Notes: a model not told the origin generated them from the letters alone. A DNA stretch of 64,000 nucleotides from Pomphorhynchus laevis (GCA_012934845.2 WNNJ02002496.1:118912-182911); one strand, 5' to 3'. Numbered from the stretch's first letter, positions 20,870 through 33,460 are shown. Numbers and translations: made by a program.

Positions 20870-23140
20870 GTCGTGAAGGCAGTTCACGAACCAAACTACT
20901 TCAGACGTCGCGATCCTGTGGAGCAGACTAGAATTCTCTTTTAGATAGCCCCAGGCGGTCTTCGGTCAGTTTCGAGATTTGATCTCTCAACCCGCATCGG
21001 GGTCTACCTTGAGGTATCTTTCCAGAGAGTCCGGCCTGGAAAACCCTCCGAGGAAGGCAATCCCTAGACATCCTAGGAACGTGTTCTAGCCACCTTAGCT
21101 GACTTTCTTCGATGTGTAGACTCAGCGACTTTACTCCTATTCCATCTTGGATAATCGAATTCCTAACATTATATCTAAGGCTAGACCGGCCCTGAAGACT
21201 GACATCCGACAGAGCAGCCCGTCTCGTAATTTTGTCCATGTAAACAAGGAACAAAAGTGGATACAAAGGACATCATTGGCGAAGCCCAAAGCCTACTAGA
21301 ATGATTCAGACCTAGAACACGAACTATCCGAAGATAGTATGGTACACAATACTCCTTTGTAATCTCGCAACCACTCTTGCGGAACTCGGTCGAACGCCTT
21401 TCTGAATCTACAAAGAACTTGGTTGAGTGAACTCATAAGACTGTTTGAAGATAGTTGAGAGAATAAAGAGCTGACCCGTAATTTCACGATCTAGACGAAA
21501 GCCGCATTGTTCATCTTGCAACTGTCCCTCAACTATAGTCCATATCCTTAACTCCAGAATCCTAGCAAACATCTTACCAGTATTGTTAAGGAAAGTGATG
21601 CCCTGATAATTGGAGCACACTCTTAATCATCTTACTTAATACCACTATCCCAACTTACCACTCTCTAGGAATATTTCTCGACCTCAATGCAACGTTGGCT
21701 ATCCGTGTTAGCCATTTTATGCCCACAACGTCGAGAGCGTTTTAAGTTTCAGGTCGAATCTCATTTATTTCAAAAGACTTGCCATTACGGAAGTTGTTAA
21801 CACCGTCAATGACCTATTCCAAAGAGATGAACTCCCGTTTGTTCTAAAGGCTCTATTTCTACAAGAGAAGGCATATCCACCGGATTAAGGACACTCCTAA
21901 AATGCTCTTTCTAACAACCAAGAATTTCTTTAATGTCAGTAAACATAGACTCTTTCTTGTCATAAACAGTTTGAGGTTTTCGGTTTCCAACACGAAGGTT
22001 CCTTATCGTCCTTCAGAACATCTTCGAAGCTGACATATAATCAAGTTCTAAGTTTTCTCCAAGCTTCTCCCAAGCGCCTTCTTCGATTCAGTAATTGCTC
22101 GAGCTAAAGTACTCTTTACCCTTCGATACTTGTCTACAGCTTCTACTGATTTATCAGACAAAGTGACCTGTAGACAGCTTTTTCTGTTGGACGAAATTTC
22201 TAACTGTTGGTATCCACCAAGCAGTACGAGGATTCCTTCATCGACAAACACCTAGGACCTTCGAATTACAACTTTTCACAGTTGTTTTGGCAACCGAGGA
22301 TATGAACATATCTCATTCCTGATCAATGCTCTTTACATCTTTCGGCAACCGAATTCCTTATCAATGTTCTTTACATCTTCCGGCACTACAATGTAGTGAT
22401 TGGTTGACAGCTCAGCCCCTCTCTTCACACAAGTGTTCAGAACATAATTTCGTAAATTAGATGAAACGGTTTCAAAATCGATCATTTATCTTTGACTAAG
22501 TGAATCATTATCCCATGTGCATTTATGGATCTCCTTATGTTCAGACATTGTGTTGGTTATGCACAAATTGTTAAGAAAACAAAGGTGTAATAATTCAACA
22601 TCACTCGCATTCATATCGGAGAGTTCATTTCTCCCCCAACACTCACTTCCAAGTGCTACTGTCGCTACCAACATGATCATTAAAGTCATCCAATATAACG
22701 AGGAAATCTCTCACAAAAGTACTATCGAGTAGAGCCTGAAGATCTTCCTCGAAGACTTCGTATTCCGAGATAATTTTGGGAGTATGCGTACACACAACAG
22801 TTATCCCCTTTCCCTCATTGACTAAAAGTATAAAAAACGCTAGCCTTTCCTTCCCTTGGTTAAACTTCTCTACCACGAACGACAACAGGAACTTGTAAGT
22901 ATCCCTACACCCCCTGTCGTCGCATTCCGTTGATAACTCTCGAATAGTTCAAGGTCCAACCTTGATCCAAAAGTTTAGTTCCAATTCCAGAATAGTGAAG
23001 AGAAGTCACTCCGACTATTTCTAGACCGAAGCGAACCATCTCTTTAACTAATTCTGGTTCTTTCCCCGCCAGCGAGATGACATTCCACGTTCCTACATGA
23101 AGGCTAGTTCGCTTCGGATTTTGATGCATCTTTCACTGTC
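20870..23140 (-). mobile_element. RTE-like LINE, near full-length but decayed
   Basis: On the minus strand, in order: endonuclease start with VGTWNVISLAGKEPELV (23129-22905), the DDFNDHVGSDS segment (22885-22643, catalytic GDFN altered to DDFN), NTMSEHKEIHKCTW (22580-22486), a connector, then RT motifs CSNYQGITFLNNTGKMFARI and EQCGFR (21620-21408), FRKAFDRVPQEWL, MDKITRRA, and the C-terminal SQLRWLEHVPRM and GRPR (21266-20928). The frames are separated by many breaks, so it is inactive. It is the same family as the fragment at 5284-6185, of which it shows the missing 5' half. Confidence 0.8.
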
Positions 23141-23800
23141 TCCGTACAACTGCCTGGTCACACGGCACCCGACAATGAAAACTCATTCGGTCAGTAGTGA
23201 GTTGACCATGGGTCTTCGCACTTAATATATATTTTGTAATTTTGTTGTAGTCATTTTTATTGTCTTGGTTTGTTTGTTTGGCTATCCCCCGTTCCTGATA
23301 TCCTTTGATGATTTAACATCGCTACTGTAAGGAAACAGGTCTCTGATACTCTCTTCCGCCTTTTCGTTCATTGTTCAATCTGCCGTTGGAGTCATCAGAG
23401 TGATTTTGTTTGTTCGGCTATCTCCCGTTCTCAATATTCTTTGATGATCCAACATCGCTACTGTAAGTTAATAGGCATCCATGATTATCTTCCGCCTTTT
23501 CGTTTATTGTCTAATCCGGCGTTGGAGTCATCGTAGGGATCTGAGATAGTCTATAAAAATACTATCCCCACAGCTGATGCAAGCCGGCCAATTATTCAGC
23601 CGTTGATCGACTAATGTCAAACATACGTTACTTGGGTCCCTCCACGAAGAGGTTTCTTGGCAATAGGCGCCAGCTTAATACTTGACTAGTCCGCTTCGGA
23701 TATTGATGGCTCTTTAGCTGTCTCCGTAAAACTGACCAGTCACATGGCATCCGACAATGAAAACTCCTCCGGTTAGTGTTGAGTTGACCATTGTTCATCT
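23130..23800 (-). repeat. LINE 5' UTR repeats
   Basis: Two nested repeats lie upstream of the LINE endonuclease start. One of about 90 bp, around GACAATGAAAACTC, is at 23130-23225 and 23706-23800. One of about 130 bp, around CGGCTATC(C/T)CCCGTTC and CATCGCTACTGTAAG, is in tandem at 23279-23410 and 23411-23540. Repeated 5' regions are known to carry promoters in several LINEs; here this is only a possibility. Confidence 0.6.
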
Positions 23801-23990
23801 CTCCTATTTATTTTCTGTAAATTTTTGTTTGTCATTTTAATTGTCTTTGTCTTAATTTTGTTTGTTCGACTACTAATACAATTACTAATTGCAATATCAT
23901 CGAGACTGGGGTTATAGGCCAATCTAATTTCCACGAGCTTCTCATCTGAATTAACCAAAATATGAAAATAGAAATATCTCCACGCACAAA

Positions 23991-24257
23991 ATGGATGCAG
24001 CTGTCGGTGAATTTCAAAGCGCTGATGTTGAGGTGAAAGACGATGATCATATTGACGATGTAATTGACCTGGATGAAAGTCCGCGTAAGAATGATTATAT
24101 ATCAAATGTAAATCAAGATACATCACATAATGGATACGGCAAGGATACAGAAAACCTTATCAAACATTATCATCTAAGTAGTAGTCGAAAACGGGGAGAG
24201 AACGGCACATCTTCAGAATATAAGAATGAAACGACTGAAGAAGGGAATATATTATAA
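23991..24257 (+). CDS. Hypothetical small acidic protein
   Basis: An 88-residue frame starting at an ATG with A at -3 and G at +4. Very acidic and polar (VKDDDHIDDVIDLDES, later SSSRKRGENG) and ending NIL. No family recognised. It lies in a 500-bp island between the 5' end of one LINE and the 3' end of another, so it could be a host exon, part of a mobile element, or chance. An overlapping minus-strand frame (23773-24126) weakens the call. Confidence 0.25.
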   Translation: MDAAVGEFQSADVEVKDDDHIDDVIDLDESPRKNDYISNVNQDTSHNGYGKDTENLIKHYHLSSSRKRGENGTSSEYKNETTEEGNIL

Positions 24258-24371
24258 TTTGGCGATTCAATTTTTTATTATATTTTGTCATGCAAAAAAT
24301 AGCAATATTTATTGTCCTTAATGGGTAACCAGAATTGACCATTGCTTGTTTGATATGGCTGATTTAATTTT

Positions 24372-25890
24372 TTAGGAAACTGCTGTTACTAGAATATTGA
24401 GGTGCCCGATAAACAGGGTTTCACCGTATCGGCAAACCTCAGATATTTTACTCGACTTGTGAAGGTAGGGAGTGGCTGATTTGCAAATATAGAGGATAGA
24501 GCTGAGAGTGCTAATCTCTTCAATTTTTCTTAATGGCAGGGTGCCATGAAAGACGACCATCTGTGATTTCGAGGGATTCAAAATAAGATTGGACATGGTT
24601 AACAGGTCTTCTAATCTTAAAAAGAAACGGATGATGTCCTTGACTACATTTCTGCACACGCGTCCAGAGAACAGTGTTGTGGTATCATCAGCGTATACCA
24701 CTATATGTTTATCACGTTTGTATATCTTATATAGTTCGATGGATGCAGCAAGATATAAGATTGAAGAAAGTGGTGAGCTTTGGGGCACACCCGTAATATG
24801 GTAGAACTGGCGTGCATCCAGGTCGTCTTCATAGTAGAACCGCTAGGTGTTCAGCAAAATCGCTACCCTGTAAACAATTTTCGCAGGCAGCCCGAGGGAC
24901 CTGAGAGAAGATATATGAAGGAAATGGAGATGCGGTTAAATACAGCAGAAAAATCAAGGAAAACAGCCACAGCATTTAAGTTGATGGCTATTATCCTGAC
25001 AACACTGATGCACTTCACCAATTGCTGAATGGATAGAGCCCCCTTTGACAAACCTCTTAAAACTTGGTTAGATTTATTAAATTTATAAAATTTCTCGCGC
25101 TAGAGCTTTTTCGTTTAAGAAGATTATGGAGTTCTGAATCGAAATATGCCGCAGATCTTTAAGACATGATACCAGATTACGTTTCGGTAAAAAATACTAA
25201 GACTAATATTGATGCTGGCTAAATCGGAAGGTGAGGCTAAAGGCAATGTGACGGCCACTTTTCTTCTTTGATCGGCTGTCAAAAGCTGACAGACCCGAGA
25301 ATATAGTGGAGCGACGGATTTGGAGGTGCCCGGAAGTAGACATTAAGAGTTAAGGATATCTTTAACAGATAAGTCTCTGCTCCTGAAGTCACCCCAAGAC
25401 GGATTGTTTGGGGAGATTGAGTGGCTGCATAGTTATGTAGCGATTGTGATTCTTCCAAAACTCTGTCAAGATAAATGTTCCCAATCCAATCCATAGCCAT
25501 TTCCTTCCAGCAGACGAACTTCTTCTTGAATATCCTCCAAAAGGAAAACTGAGAAGGGTTAAGGTTTGCAATGCTCACGCTATCCCTACTTAGCTGGAAT
25601 CTATATCTAGAGCTCCAATATTCATTCGAGAGGATATGTCTGGCGGAAACAGAGAGATTGGGAAGGTGCAACATTTTAGCTAGGACCTTGAGCTTTGTTG
25701 GAGTAGGATTGTATATTCGACCTTTATAGGTAGTCGAAAGGATCGCGGTAGCTTGCGATGAGAGGTAGGAATTAAATTCGGTCAATCACTCATAACCAAT
25801 TCAGGGGAAGATTTTGATAGCTGTCTGAAAGTAAGCCACTCTTATGGGATCAAAAGTTCGCAATCTCAAGTTTCCAGCGAGTAATCTGAA
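24372..25890 (-). mobile_element. Jockey-like LINE (copy 2), cut by the minisatellite
   Basis: Minus-strand frames give a linker region (25785-25279), AVAVFLDFSAVFNRISI (25051-24863), then PQSSPLSSILYLAASIELY and the intact catalytic VVYADDTTTLFSG with LILNPSKSQMVVFHG (24788-24372). The 3' end is missing at the left. On the right, homology to copy 3 (54920-54990) stops near 25890, exactly where the 15-bp array begins. Confidence 0.8.
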
Positions 25891-25892
25891 AA

Positions 25893-27910
25893 GGCTAATA
25901 GCTTAAATGCTAAGAGCTGAAAGGCTAAGAGCAGAAAGGCTAAGAGCTGAAAGGCTAAGAGTTGAAGGCTAAGAGCTGAAGGCTTAGAGCTGAAGGGCTA
26001 AGAGCTGAAAGGCTAAGAACTGAAAGGCTTAAAGCAGAAAGGCTAAGAGCTGAAAGGCTAAGAGCTGAAAGGCTAAGAGCTGAAAGGCTAAGAGGTGAAG
26101 GCTAAGAGCTGAAAGGCTAAGAGCTTAAAGGCTAAGAGCTGAAAGGATAAGAGCGATAAGGCTAAGAGTTATAACGTCAAGAGCTGAAAGGCTAAGTGCA
26201 GAAAGGCTAAAAGCAGAAATTCTAAGAGCAGAAAGGCTAATAGCAGTAAGGCTAAAAGCAGAAAGACTCAGAGCAGAAAGGATAAGAGCAGAAAGGATAA
26301 GATCAGAGAGGCTAAGATCTGAAATGTTAAGACCTGAATGACTAAAACCAGAAAGGCTAAGAACTAAAAGGCTAAGAACTGAAAGGCCAAGAACTGAAAG
26401 GCTAAGAACTGAAAGGCTAAGAACTGAAAGGCTAAGAACTGAAAGGCTAAGAACTGAAAGGCTAAGAACTGAAAGGCTAAGAACTGAAAGGCTAAGAACT
26501 GAAAGGCTAAGAACTGAAAGGCTAAGAACTGAAAGGCTAAGAACTGAAAGGCTAAGAACTGAAAGGCTAAGAACTGAAAGGCTAAGAACTGAAAGGCTAA
26601 GAACTGAAAGGCTAAGAACTGAAAGGCTAAGACCTGAAAGGCTAAGACCCGAAATGCTAAGATCTGAAAGGCTAAGTCCTAAAAAGCTAAGACCTGAAAG
26701 GCTAAGACCTGAAAGGCTAAGACCTGAAAGGCTAAGACCTGAAAGGCTAAGACCTGAAAGGCTAAGACCTGAAAGGCTAAGACCTGAAAGGCTAAGACCT
26801 GAAAGGCTAAGACCTGAAAGGCTAAGACCTGAAAGGCTAAGACCTGAAAGGCTAAGACCTGAAAGGCTAAGACCTGAAAGGCTAAGACCTGAAAGGCTAA
26901 GACCTGAAAGGCTAAGACCTGAAAGGCTAAGACCTGAAAGGCTAAGACCTGAAAGGCTAAGACCTGAAAGGCTAAGTGCTGAAAGGCTAAGAGCAGAAAG
27001 GCTATGAGTTGAAATGTAAGAGCTGAAGGGCTAAAAGCTGAAAGGCTAAGAGCTGAAAGGCTAAGAACTGAAATGCTAACAGCTGAAATGCTAAGAGCTG
27101 AAATGCTAAGAGCTGTAGGGCTCAGAGCTGAAAGGCTAAGAGCTGAAGGGCTAAGAGCTGAAAGACTAAGAGTTGAAAGGCAAATGCTGAAAGGCTAAGA
27201 GCTGAAAGGCTAAGTGCTATAAGGCTTAGAGCTGAAAGGCTAAGAGCTAAAAGGCTAAGAGCTGAAAGGCTAAGAGCTAAAAGGCTAAGAGCTGAAAGGC
27301 TAAGAGCTAAAAGGCTAAGAGCTGAAAGGCTAAGAGCTATAAGGCTAAGAGTTGAAAGGCCAAAAGCTGAAAAACTAAGAGCTGAAAGGCTAAGAGCTGA
27401 AAGGCTAAGAGCTGAAAGGCTAAGAGCTGAAAGGCTTAGAGCTGAAAGGCTTAGAGCTGAAAGGCTTAGAGCTGAAAGGCTTAGAGCTAAAAGGCTAAGA
27501 GATGAAAGGCTTAGAGCTGAAAGGCTTAGAGCTGAAAGGCTAAGAGCTGAAAGGCTAGGATCTGAAAGGCTAAGAGCTGAAAGGCTAGGAACTGAATTGC
27601 TAAGACATGAAAGGTTAAGATCTGATAGGCTAAGACATGAAAGGCTAAGAGCTGAAAGGCGTTGAGCTGAAAGGCTAAGAGCTATAAGGCTCAGAGCTGA
27701 AACGCTAAGAGCTGAAAGGATGAGAGCTGAATGGCTAAGAGTGGAAAGGCTAAGAGCGGATAGTCTTAGAGCAGAAAGTTATGGAGAAGAAATGTGAAAT
27801 CAAAATGGCGAATAGCAACAATGTAGGAAGTAGAATGTCTTAGTGCGGAAAAGCCAAGACCAGAAATGCTAAAAGAATACAGATTTAGAGCAGAAAGGCT
27901 AAGAGCAGAA
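25893..27910. repeat. 15-bp minisatellite array, younger
   Basis: About 130 copies of GCTAAGAGCTGAAAG, the reverse complement of the 11860-13411 unit. The centre is homogeneous: about 16 identical GAACT-type units (26391-26630), then about 19 identical GACCT-type units (26690-26975). Edges are mixtures of GAGCT, GAGCA and GAACT types with point changes. The resulting 117-residue RLRPE repeat frame is a product of the period, not a gene. Confidence 0.95.
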
Positions 27911-28737
27911 ATACTAAATGTAATTTCACGTTAGGTGTTTGAAATATTTACGATGTAATTGAATAGCTAACGTGGAACCTAATTGGTGCGATAACAGCAG
28001 AAGGTGTTAACAAAAACGTATAATTTTAGATTCTTGAAATTTGTTCTTATTATAACTAATAAGGACACTAATACAAGAATATTGATTATTTTATAATGTA
28101 TTGTATAAAAGAGATTATTTTCATTAAGTTATGAGATTATATTTGATAATCTCATAAGTGAACTCCTGAATTCTTCCGTGTTATACACTCAAAAATAAAG
28201 TTTAATTTTTATAATTAATTTGTAAAAATTCAATTGGCCTACAATATAGTATAATTTTGAAAGTCTACACTAAAAAAATCACATACTATGAAAAGATTAT
28301 TATCTCATTACTTATAGTTTGTCTCAACATTACATTCCAATAAATGCCGATTCATTTAACGCAAACTAATGTTATTAGATTATTTATTATATTTAACAAA
28401 CCATGGCAATTTGATCCCTAGCATTTTTATATAGCATTATTTATTTTAGTGTTAAAATAAATAATTACAAAGCTAATTTTGTTTTGTAAAAATATTTTGT
28501 AGACAATCCATTACTCAACATTGTTTTGCTTATGCGTATTGATATGTAATGCGCTGATACGATAGTCTATAGAATAAATATCCACAGAAGTTTTTAACCA
28601 GTAATCAATGAGTGAGTTCCATTTTCTCTGTTTTTATGGTGAATATCATTTTTATAGTGAATATTTTTTATAATTAGAGCTCTATTATATATAAAAAACT
28701 TTTTCAAAAATCAAATCAAAGTTGGCAGTATAACAAT
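27911..28737. other. AT-rich, no gene seen
   Basis: No frame, repeat or motif that I can support. Confidence 0.35.
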
Positions 28738-28739
28738 TT

Positions 28740-29445
28740 ATAAATATTGATAGGATTCAAACAACCACACGAGGATAATATCAAGCCGACCATTGAAGAA
28801 TAGCGGCTCGTGTAAGCAATATTCACAATAGTAAAAAGACAGATTCCGGTTTACTGTCCAGTGAACATTTCGTATAAGAACGGAATTAAAAAAATCGGTG
28901 TGTGGTGGATTCGAATTGCGAATAATAATTACCGCCCATATCAAATATAGAACACATTAATTGTGTAATTTGGTATATAAGTCAAATATAAACCAGCATT
29001 TCGGCGACAAGGAATCAGCAGAAACAGTAACAGGACCGAAACACGAAATGTAGGCGTGGGCTCACTGCTGATGATGTCCACCAATGCTGATTATAGTGTA
29101 CAGTGATGTTGATGGGATTCAAACAAACACACGAGGATAATACCAAACCGACCAATAAAGAATAGCGGCTCGTGTAAGCAATATTCACAATAGTAAAAAG
29201 ACAGTTTACAGTTTACTGTCCAGTGAACATTTCGTATAAAAACGGAATATAAAATCGTGTGTGGTGGATTCGAATTGCGAATATTAGTTACCGCCCACAC
29301 CAAATATAAAACACATTAATTGTGTAATTTGGCGTATAAGCCAAATATAAACCAGCATTTCGGCAACAAGGAATCAGCAGAAACAGTAACAGGACAGAAA
29401 CACGAAATGTAGGCGTGGGCTCACTCCTGATGAGGTATACCCACG
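28740..29445 (+). repeat. Tandem dimer, 362-bp unit, with hammerhead-like motif
   Basis: GATTCAAACAA is at 28754 and 29116, giving a period of 362 bp. Unit 1 ends with GGAC (29033-29036), C, GAAAC (29038-29042), 25 nt, CTGATGA (29068-29074), T, GTCC (29076-29079); GGAC pairs with GTCC. Unit 2 has GGAC-A-GAAAC (29392-29401) and CTGATGA (29427-29433) but a changed partner. A minus-strand GGATTCGAATT-like segment (28907-28917) resembles a Pol III B box, without a convincing A box. The matching minus-strand frames in the units are only a result of the duplication. Confidence 0.65.
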
Positions 29446-31476
29446 AGACGGATAAAATTCTAAATTTTTATGTAAATAATGGAAATTTACTTGATATTTT
29501 TCTCGGAAATTACATTACAACAAATGAATGTTAGGTTGAGGAATGGAAGATGAAACCTAATAATATAGCAGTTACTGTGCTATCAGGTTTAAGCTGTGAT
29601 ACTATAAAAATTGTCAAATATAAAATTCATAAAAATATTATTAGAAATAAATTTTATCATCAAAATATAATTTTCATGCAATATTTATTATAAGATTTTA
29701 TTTGAGTTCATACATTTGAAAAGTTAGAACCCTATCATGAATTTTAGCGTAAAAATCTTGATATTCTCAAACACATTTGAAAGAAAAGTATTATATTCTT
29801 TACTAAAGTAAAGTGTAGGTTTATTATGTGGATTAATTTGTTTTAGTGGTTTAATTTGTTGATTTCATTAAGATAATTATTAGATCATATTGTTGATGTT
29901 AATAACTGATAAAATTACTAATTCCTATTGGTATTAATTGATATTAATTACTAATAATTAATTGATATTAATTTTACTAATAAAATTACTATTTTATCAA
30001 TTAATAATTGATAAAATCTTACGTTTTAAGTAAGATTTGCAAAATACGCATTATAAGTTTTAAGGATCAATTTGTATTTAAAAAATCAATCTAAAATAAA
30101 AATTAGTTTAGATAAAATAATAGGCTAATTTATAAATACTTGATATTTTCAAACACAAAGTATTCACTTGAGAGAAAATGTAAATTCATTTAGCTTGGAA
30201 ACCATGTGTAGACTACGGTGAAATACTCTCTAAGTTTTGTTATTCCAAACATTTAAATTATTTCTGTTGCGTTTGCAATTTTGTAGTTGATAATTTTGTA
30301 ACGCAATTTACATCATCATAAAATTTATTATTATTTTTATGAGCAACAGAAGTGATGACAATAAAATTACATAGAACTTGTTGTTTTTACAACTTTTATG
30401 TAATAAAAATAGTTACTATGAAAATTCGTCACAGATGCAAAATTGGTAATTGAATTGGAAGTCACAAGTACCCAGTGGCATTAAGTTACTGTCTTTGTAA
30501 CTTATGACTGTTTACTAATGGAAATGTTGACTTTTGCATAAAATTTGTTTTATTAATCGATTTAAATTTTATTAAGTTAAAAGTTTAACTTCTTGTTTCG
30601 ACTTTTAATTCAACTTGGAAACTTGCTTTTGCGTTATTAAAAGAGACTTGAGAGCACTATATTTCTCGGTACATTATATTCTACGTACGTTATCCATCTA
30701 TTTGAATGCTGGTGTCGTTCTTATTTAAGTTGCATTACAATTTAAATCATTAGCATCCGTGGATCTCATCATCAATGAACTCATTTTTCATCTGTCACAT
30801 TTCTCAACACATCTTGTGGTTTGCTTAAGTTTTGCCTTCTTTGTACTTTTTACAGAAGATAATGATTTTAGATAATGTTTTAATTATCTAATCATATTTC
30901 AATTCAAGTTAATATTCAATTCAAGTTCCATTTAATTCAAGTTTTAATTCTTATTTAATTTCAATTCAAGTTACTTAACTTTGTTAGTTTCGCTTTTTTA
31001 AAGGCTAATGTACTTTTTTGAGAAGATGATTAAATAAGTCGTCAAAAAATCTATTTGTTTCAATTTAATATTAAATTTAATATTAAATTTAATATTTCAT
31101 GTCAATTAAAGTTAACACCTTAACACCTATATTTCATATATTAACTTGAAACATATATTTCATATCTTTATGATATGAAATATATTTTTATGATATGATA
31201 TTGTATAGTTATCAGATCAGATATCTGAGTCTACGTATTTTATACGATATATAAATGAAAATAAAGATAAATAATAAATAATTATACAAGATACTATACA
31301 ATTTATATTTATATCAAGTTAGAATTTAAAATTGAAATTTTAAATAAAAATATACCGTTATAGAATAAAAATTATAGGTCATCAGATTTCGCCGCATATT
31401 TTTCAATCTAGAATAGCAGTGGGACTAAATACATGCAAATGATGTATTTCCTTTGATTAAATTTGATTACCTAGAG
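29446..31476. other. AT-rich, includes an inverted AT-rich repeat copy
   Basis: Low-complexity AT-rich sequence. An inverted copy of the AT-rich dispersed family lies at about 31200-31390, followed by a decayed GAAAC/CTGATGA head to about 31470. No gene recognised. Confidence 0.4.
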
Positions 31477-32479
31477 CAGCAGTCGCCAAAGTTGGGTTCC
31501 CTGAGAAAATTTCGGGGACCCTACCAATACAATCAAAGAATTTTTGAAATATAATCAAAGATTGATTCGAAATGAATATTGTGGTTAATATATGATTTAA
31601 TGGTCAACCGAGATAGTGGTTTCGATTATTAAAAAATATAATCAAAGATTGATTCCACTATTTCTGCAATACACTTCTTAGCCTTCCCGATATGTTATTT
31701 AGTAAAATAATCGATTTGAGGTAAGACCGGTAATTCAGGAATAGTTGTATGAAAAGTAATACGAGTCAGTTTGGGTATTAAAACAACGGATCACATCTTC
31801 ATTATCTTTAGTCTATAGAAGCAGCTGCAAAAGTTGTGGTCCGCGGATCCCTAAGAGTCCCCGATAAAATTTAGCTGGTTAATTTGGTCACTTTTAAGAA
31901 TAAATTCGATTCATAACAATACGGGAATAGTATTGGATATTGTACATTTTGTCTATTGAATGAATAGTCTTCAATCTCCATCTCGTAGAATAACGTCACA
32001 TTAAATATGTCGTACTATCGTAGTTGCGTGTTTTGTCTCATTCCCACTATTCTAAATTTTCACTCTTCTTTATCGCATATGCATAGTCGTTAAAGCATTT
32101 AAAGGTAGGTGTACGGGCTTATCTAGTTCGATATAAAATATGTTCAATATTTAGTTTGAATATTAACAGTTTTGTAAATTTTCTTTTGTACGTTGGTGTT
32201 TGTTTAAACAGGTATGATCTAAGACTTTAATCATCTGCATGTTTTCTTTCATTTGATATTTATTGGTTCGAAATTAGTTTGAATTTTCTAAATTTTCTCT
32301 GTTTTCAATGTAGATTCCGATAAATTGAATCCATAATTAGTAAAAAAGCAAAATATTTATTTCTTTTGTAATTTAAAGATCATTAAGAACGATAAAAATA
32401 TCATTAATATTACTTTATCTAAAACGTTCAACTCATACGCTTAATCAGACACAATTAGAAACACGTTAAGAAATTATAT

Positions 32480-33460
32480 GGAGCGAAGAGAAATGTAGTA
32501 TCAAAGAAATATCATTCCTTTTACTTAAAATTTGGATTTGTCGAAGAACTTGACAATATTTTTAATTCAGAGCATCTCTGTGTAGTATGTTTTAAAAGCT
32601 TATCTAACGATGCATTAAAATCTTCTAAACGTGAAAGACACTTAAAATCAAAACACCCGGATTCAGCAAAAACGCTAGAATATTTTTAAAGTGTGCATGA
32701 AATATGTTAAAACAAGAAATGACTATGAAAGATAAACCATTACTAAAAGCTTTCTATATCATGGCGAATCAGATCTCGAAATGCAAAAAACGTATTCTAT
32801 TAAAAAGAATTATTAAGGTATATTAAAGTCTGTGAACAGGTTTTAGGAGTATAGTCTGTTCGAAAATTAAAAGAAATCCCCACGTCTGTTACCAGGCGCA
32901 GAATCGAATGACTGGATACATTGAAAATCATAAAATAAAAATACTGAAAAATCCATAAATTTAATCAATACAACAAGACGAATCCTCCAAATTACAAACA
33001 AAGAACTCTTTATCTGTTTGTGGGGTTTGAATATTGAGAAAAGTTATTTAAAGAACTACACTGTTCGCTTAATTTGCAGGTTTAAAAACCAGCTATGATA
33101 TTATGAATATCTTAATACTTGATTTCTTGAACATGAAATTGACTGGAAAAATGTATCGGAATCTATACAAACGGGGCCATACATGGCTATACATACAGGC
33201 GTGGTAACAGACGTGGGGTTACCAGGCGTGGGGATATTTGCGGCCCCGATATACGAACGGGGCCGCAAATATGACTGGACGCTTTCAGGTAAAGAATGTT
33301 CGTCATCCAGACATTTTATCTACTAGTGTATCAAGAACAACTTGCGGTGAAAGAAATGTCACCAGAACTACACCAAGTATTATCAAATGTTATTGAAATT
33401 ATAAAGACATTCGACATAAAGAACTAGAATATTTGAGGAACTTCGTGCAGAAGGAATTCT
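32480..33460 (+). pseudogene. hAT transposase remnant (BED finger, ZBED5-like)
   Basis: 32510-32695 reads YLKFGFVEELDN, then CVVCFKSLSNDALKSSKRER and HLKSKHPDSA, a BED-type zinc finger with its CXXC and HXXXXH ligands. Around 33070-33180 a segment reads SYDIMNIL-ILDF, and 33275-33460 gives MTGRFQVKN and, in another frame, LAVKEMSPELHQVLSNVIEI, the conserved helix of ZBED5/FAM200-type hAT transposases. Frameshifts and an inserted palindrome separate the pieces, so the gene is dead. Confidence 0.7.
33234..33272. repeat. GC-rich perfect palindrome, 15-bp arms
   Basis: ATATTTGCGGCCCCG (33234-33248), a 9-base loop, then its exact reverse complement (33258-33272). It interrupts the transposase just before the MTGR motif. 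Nearby, CCCCACGTCTGTTACCA (32879-32895) and its exact reverse complement (33202-33218) form another inverted pair. Confidence 0.85.

Noticed and set aside
26654-27007. 117-residue frame made of RLRPE repeats
   Set aside because: It is a by-product of a 15-bp minisatellite whose period is a multiple of three; the same array is open in other frames.
11860-27910. Regular short repeats considered as a CRISPR array
   Set aside because: Units are contiguous 15-mers without spacers, in a genome with spliceosomal introns.
28738-29303. Two similar minus-strand frames that looked like a paralogous gene pair
   Set aside because: Their similarity follows from the 362-bp tandem duplication; composition and short length do not suggest protein selection.
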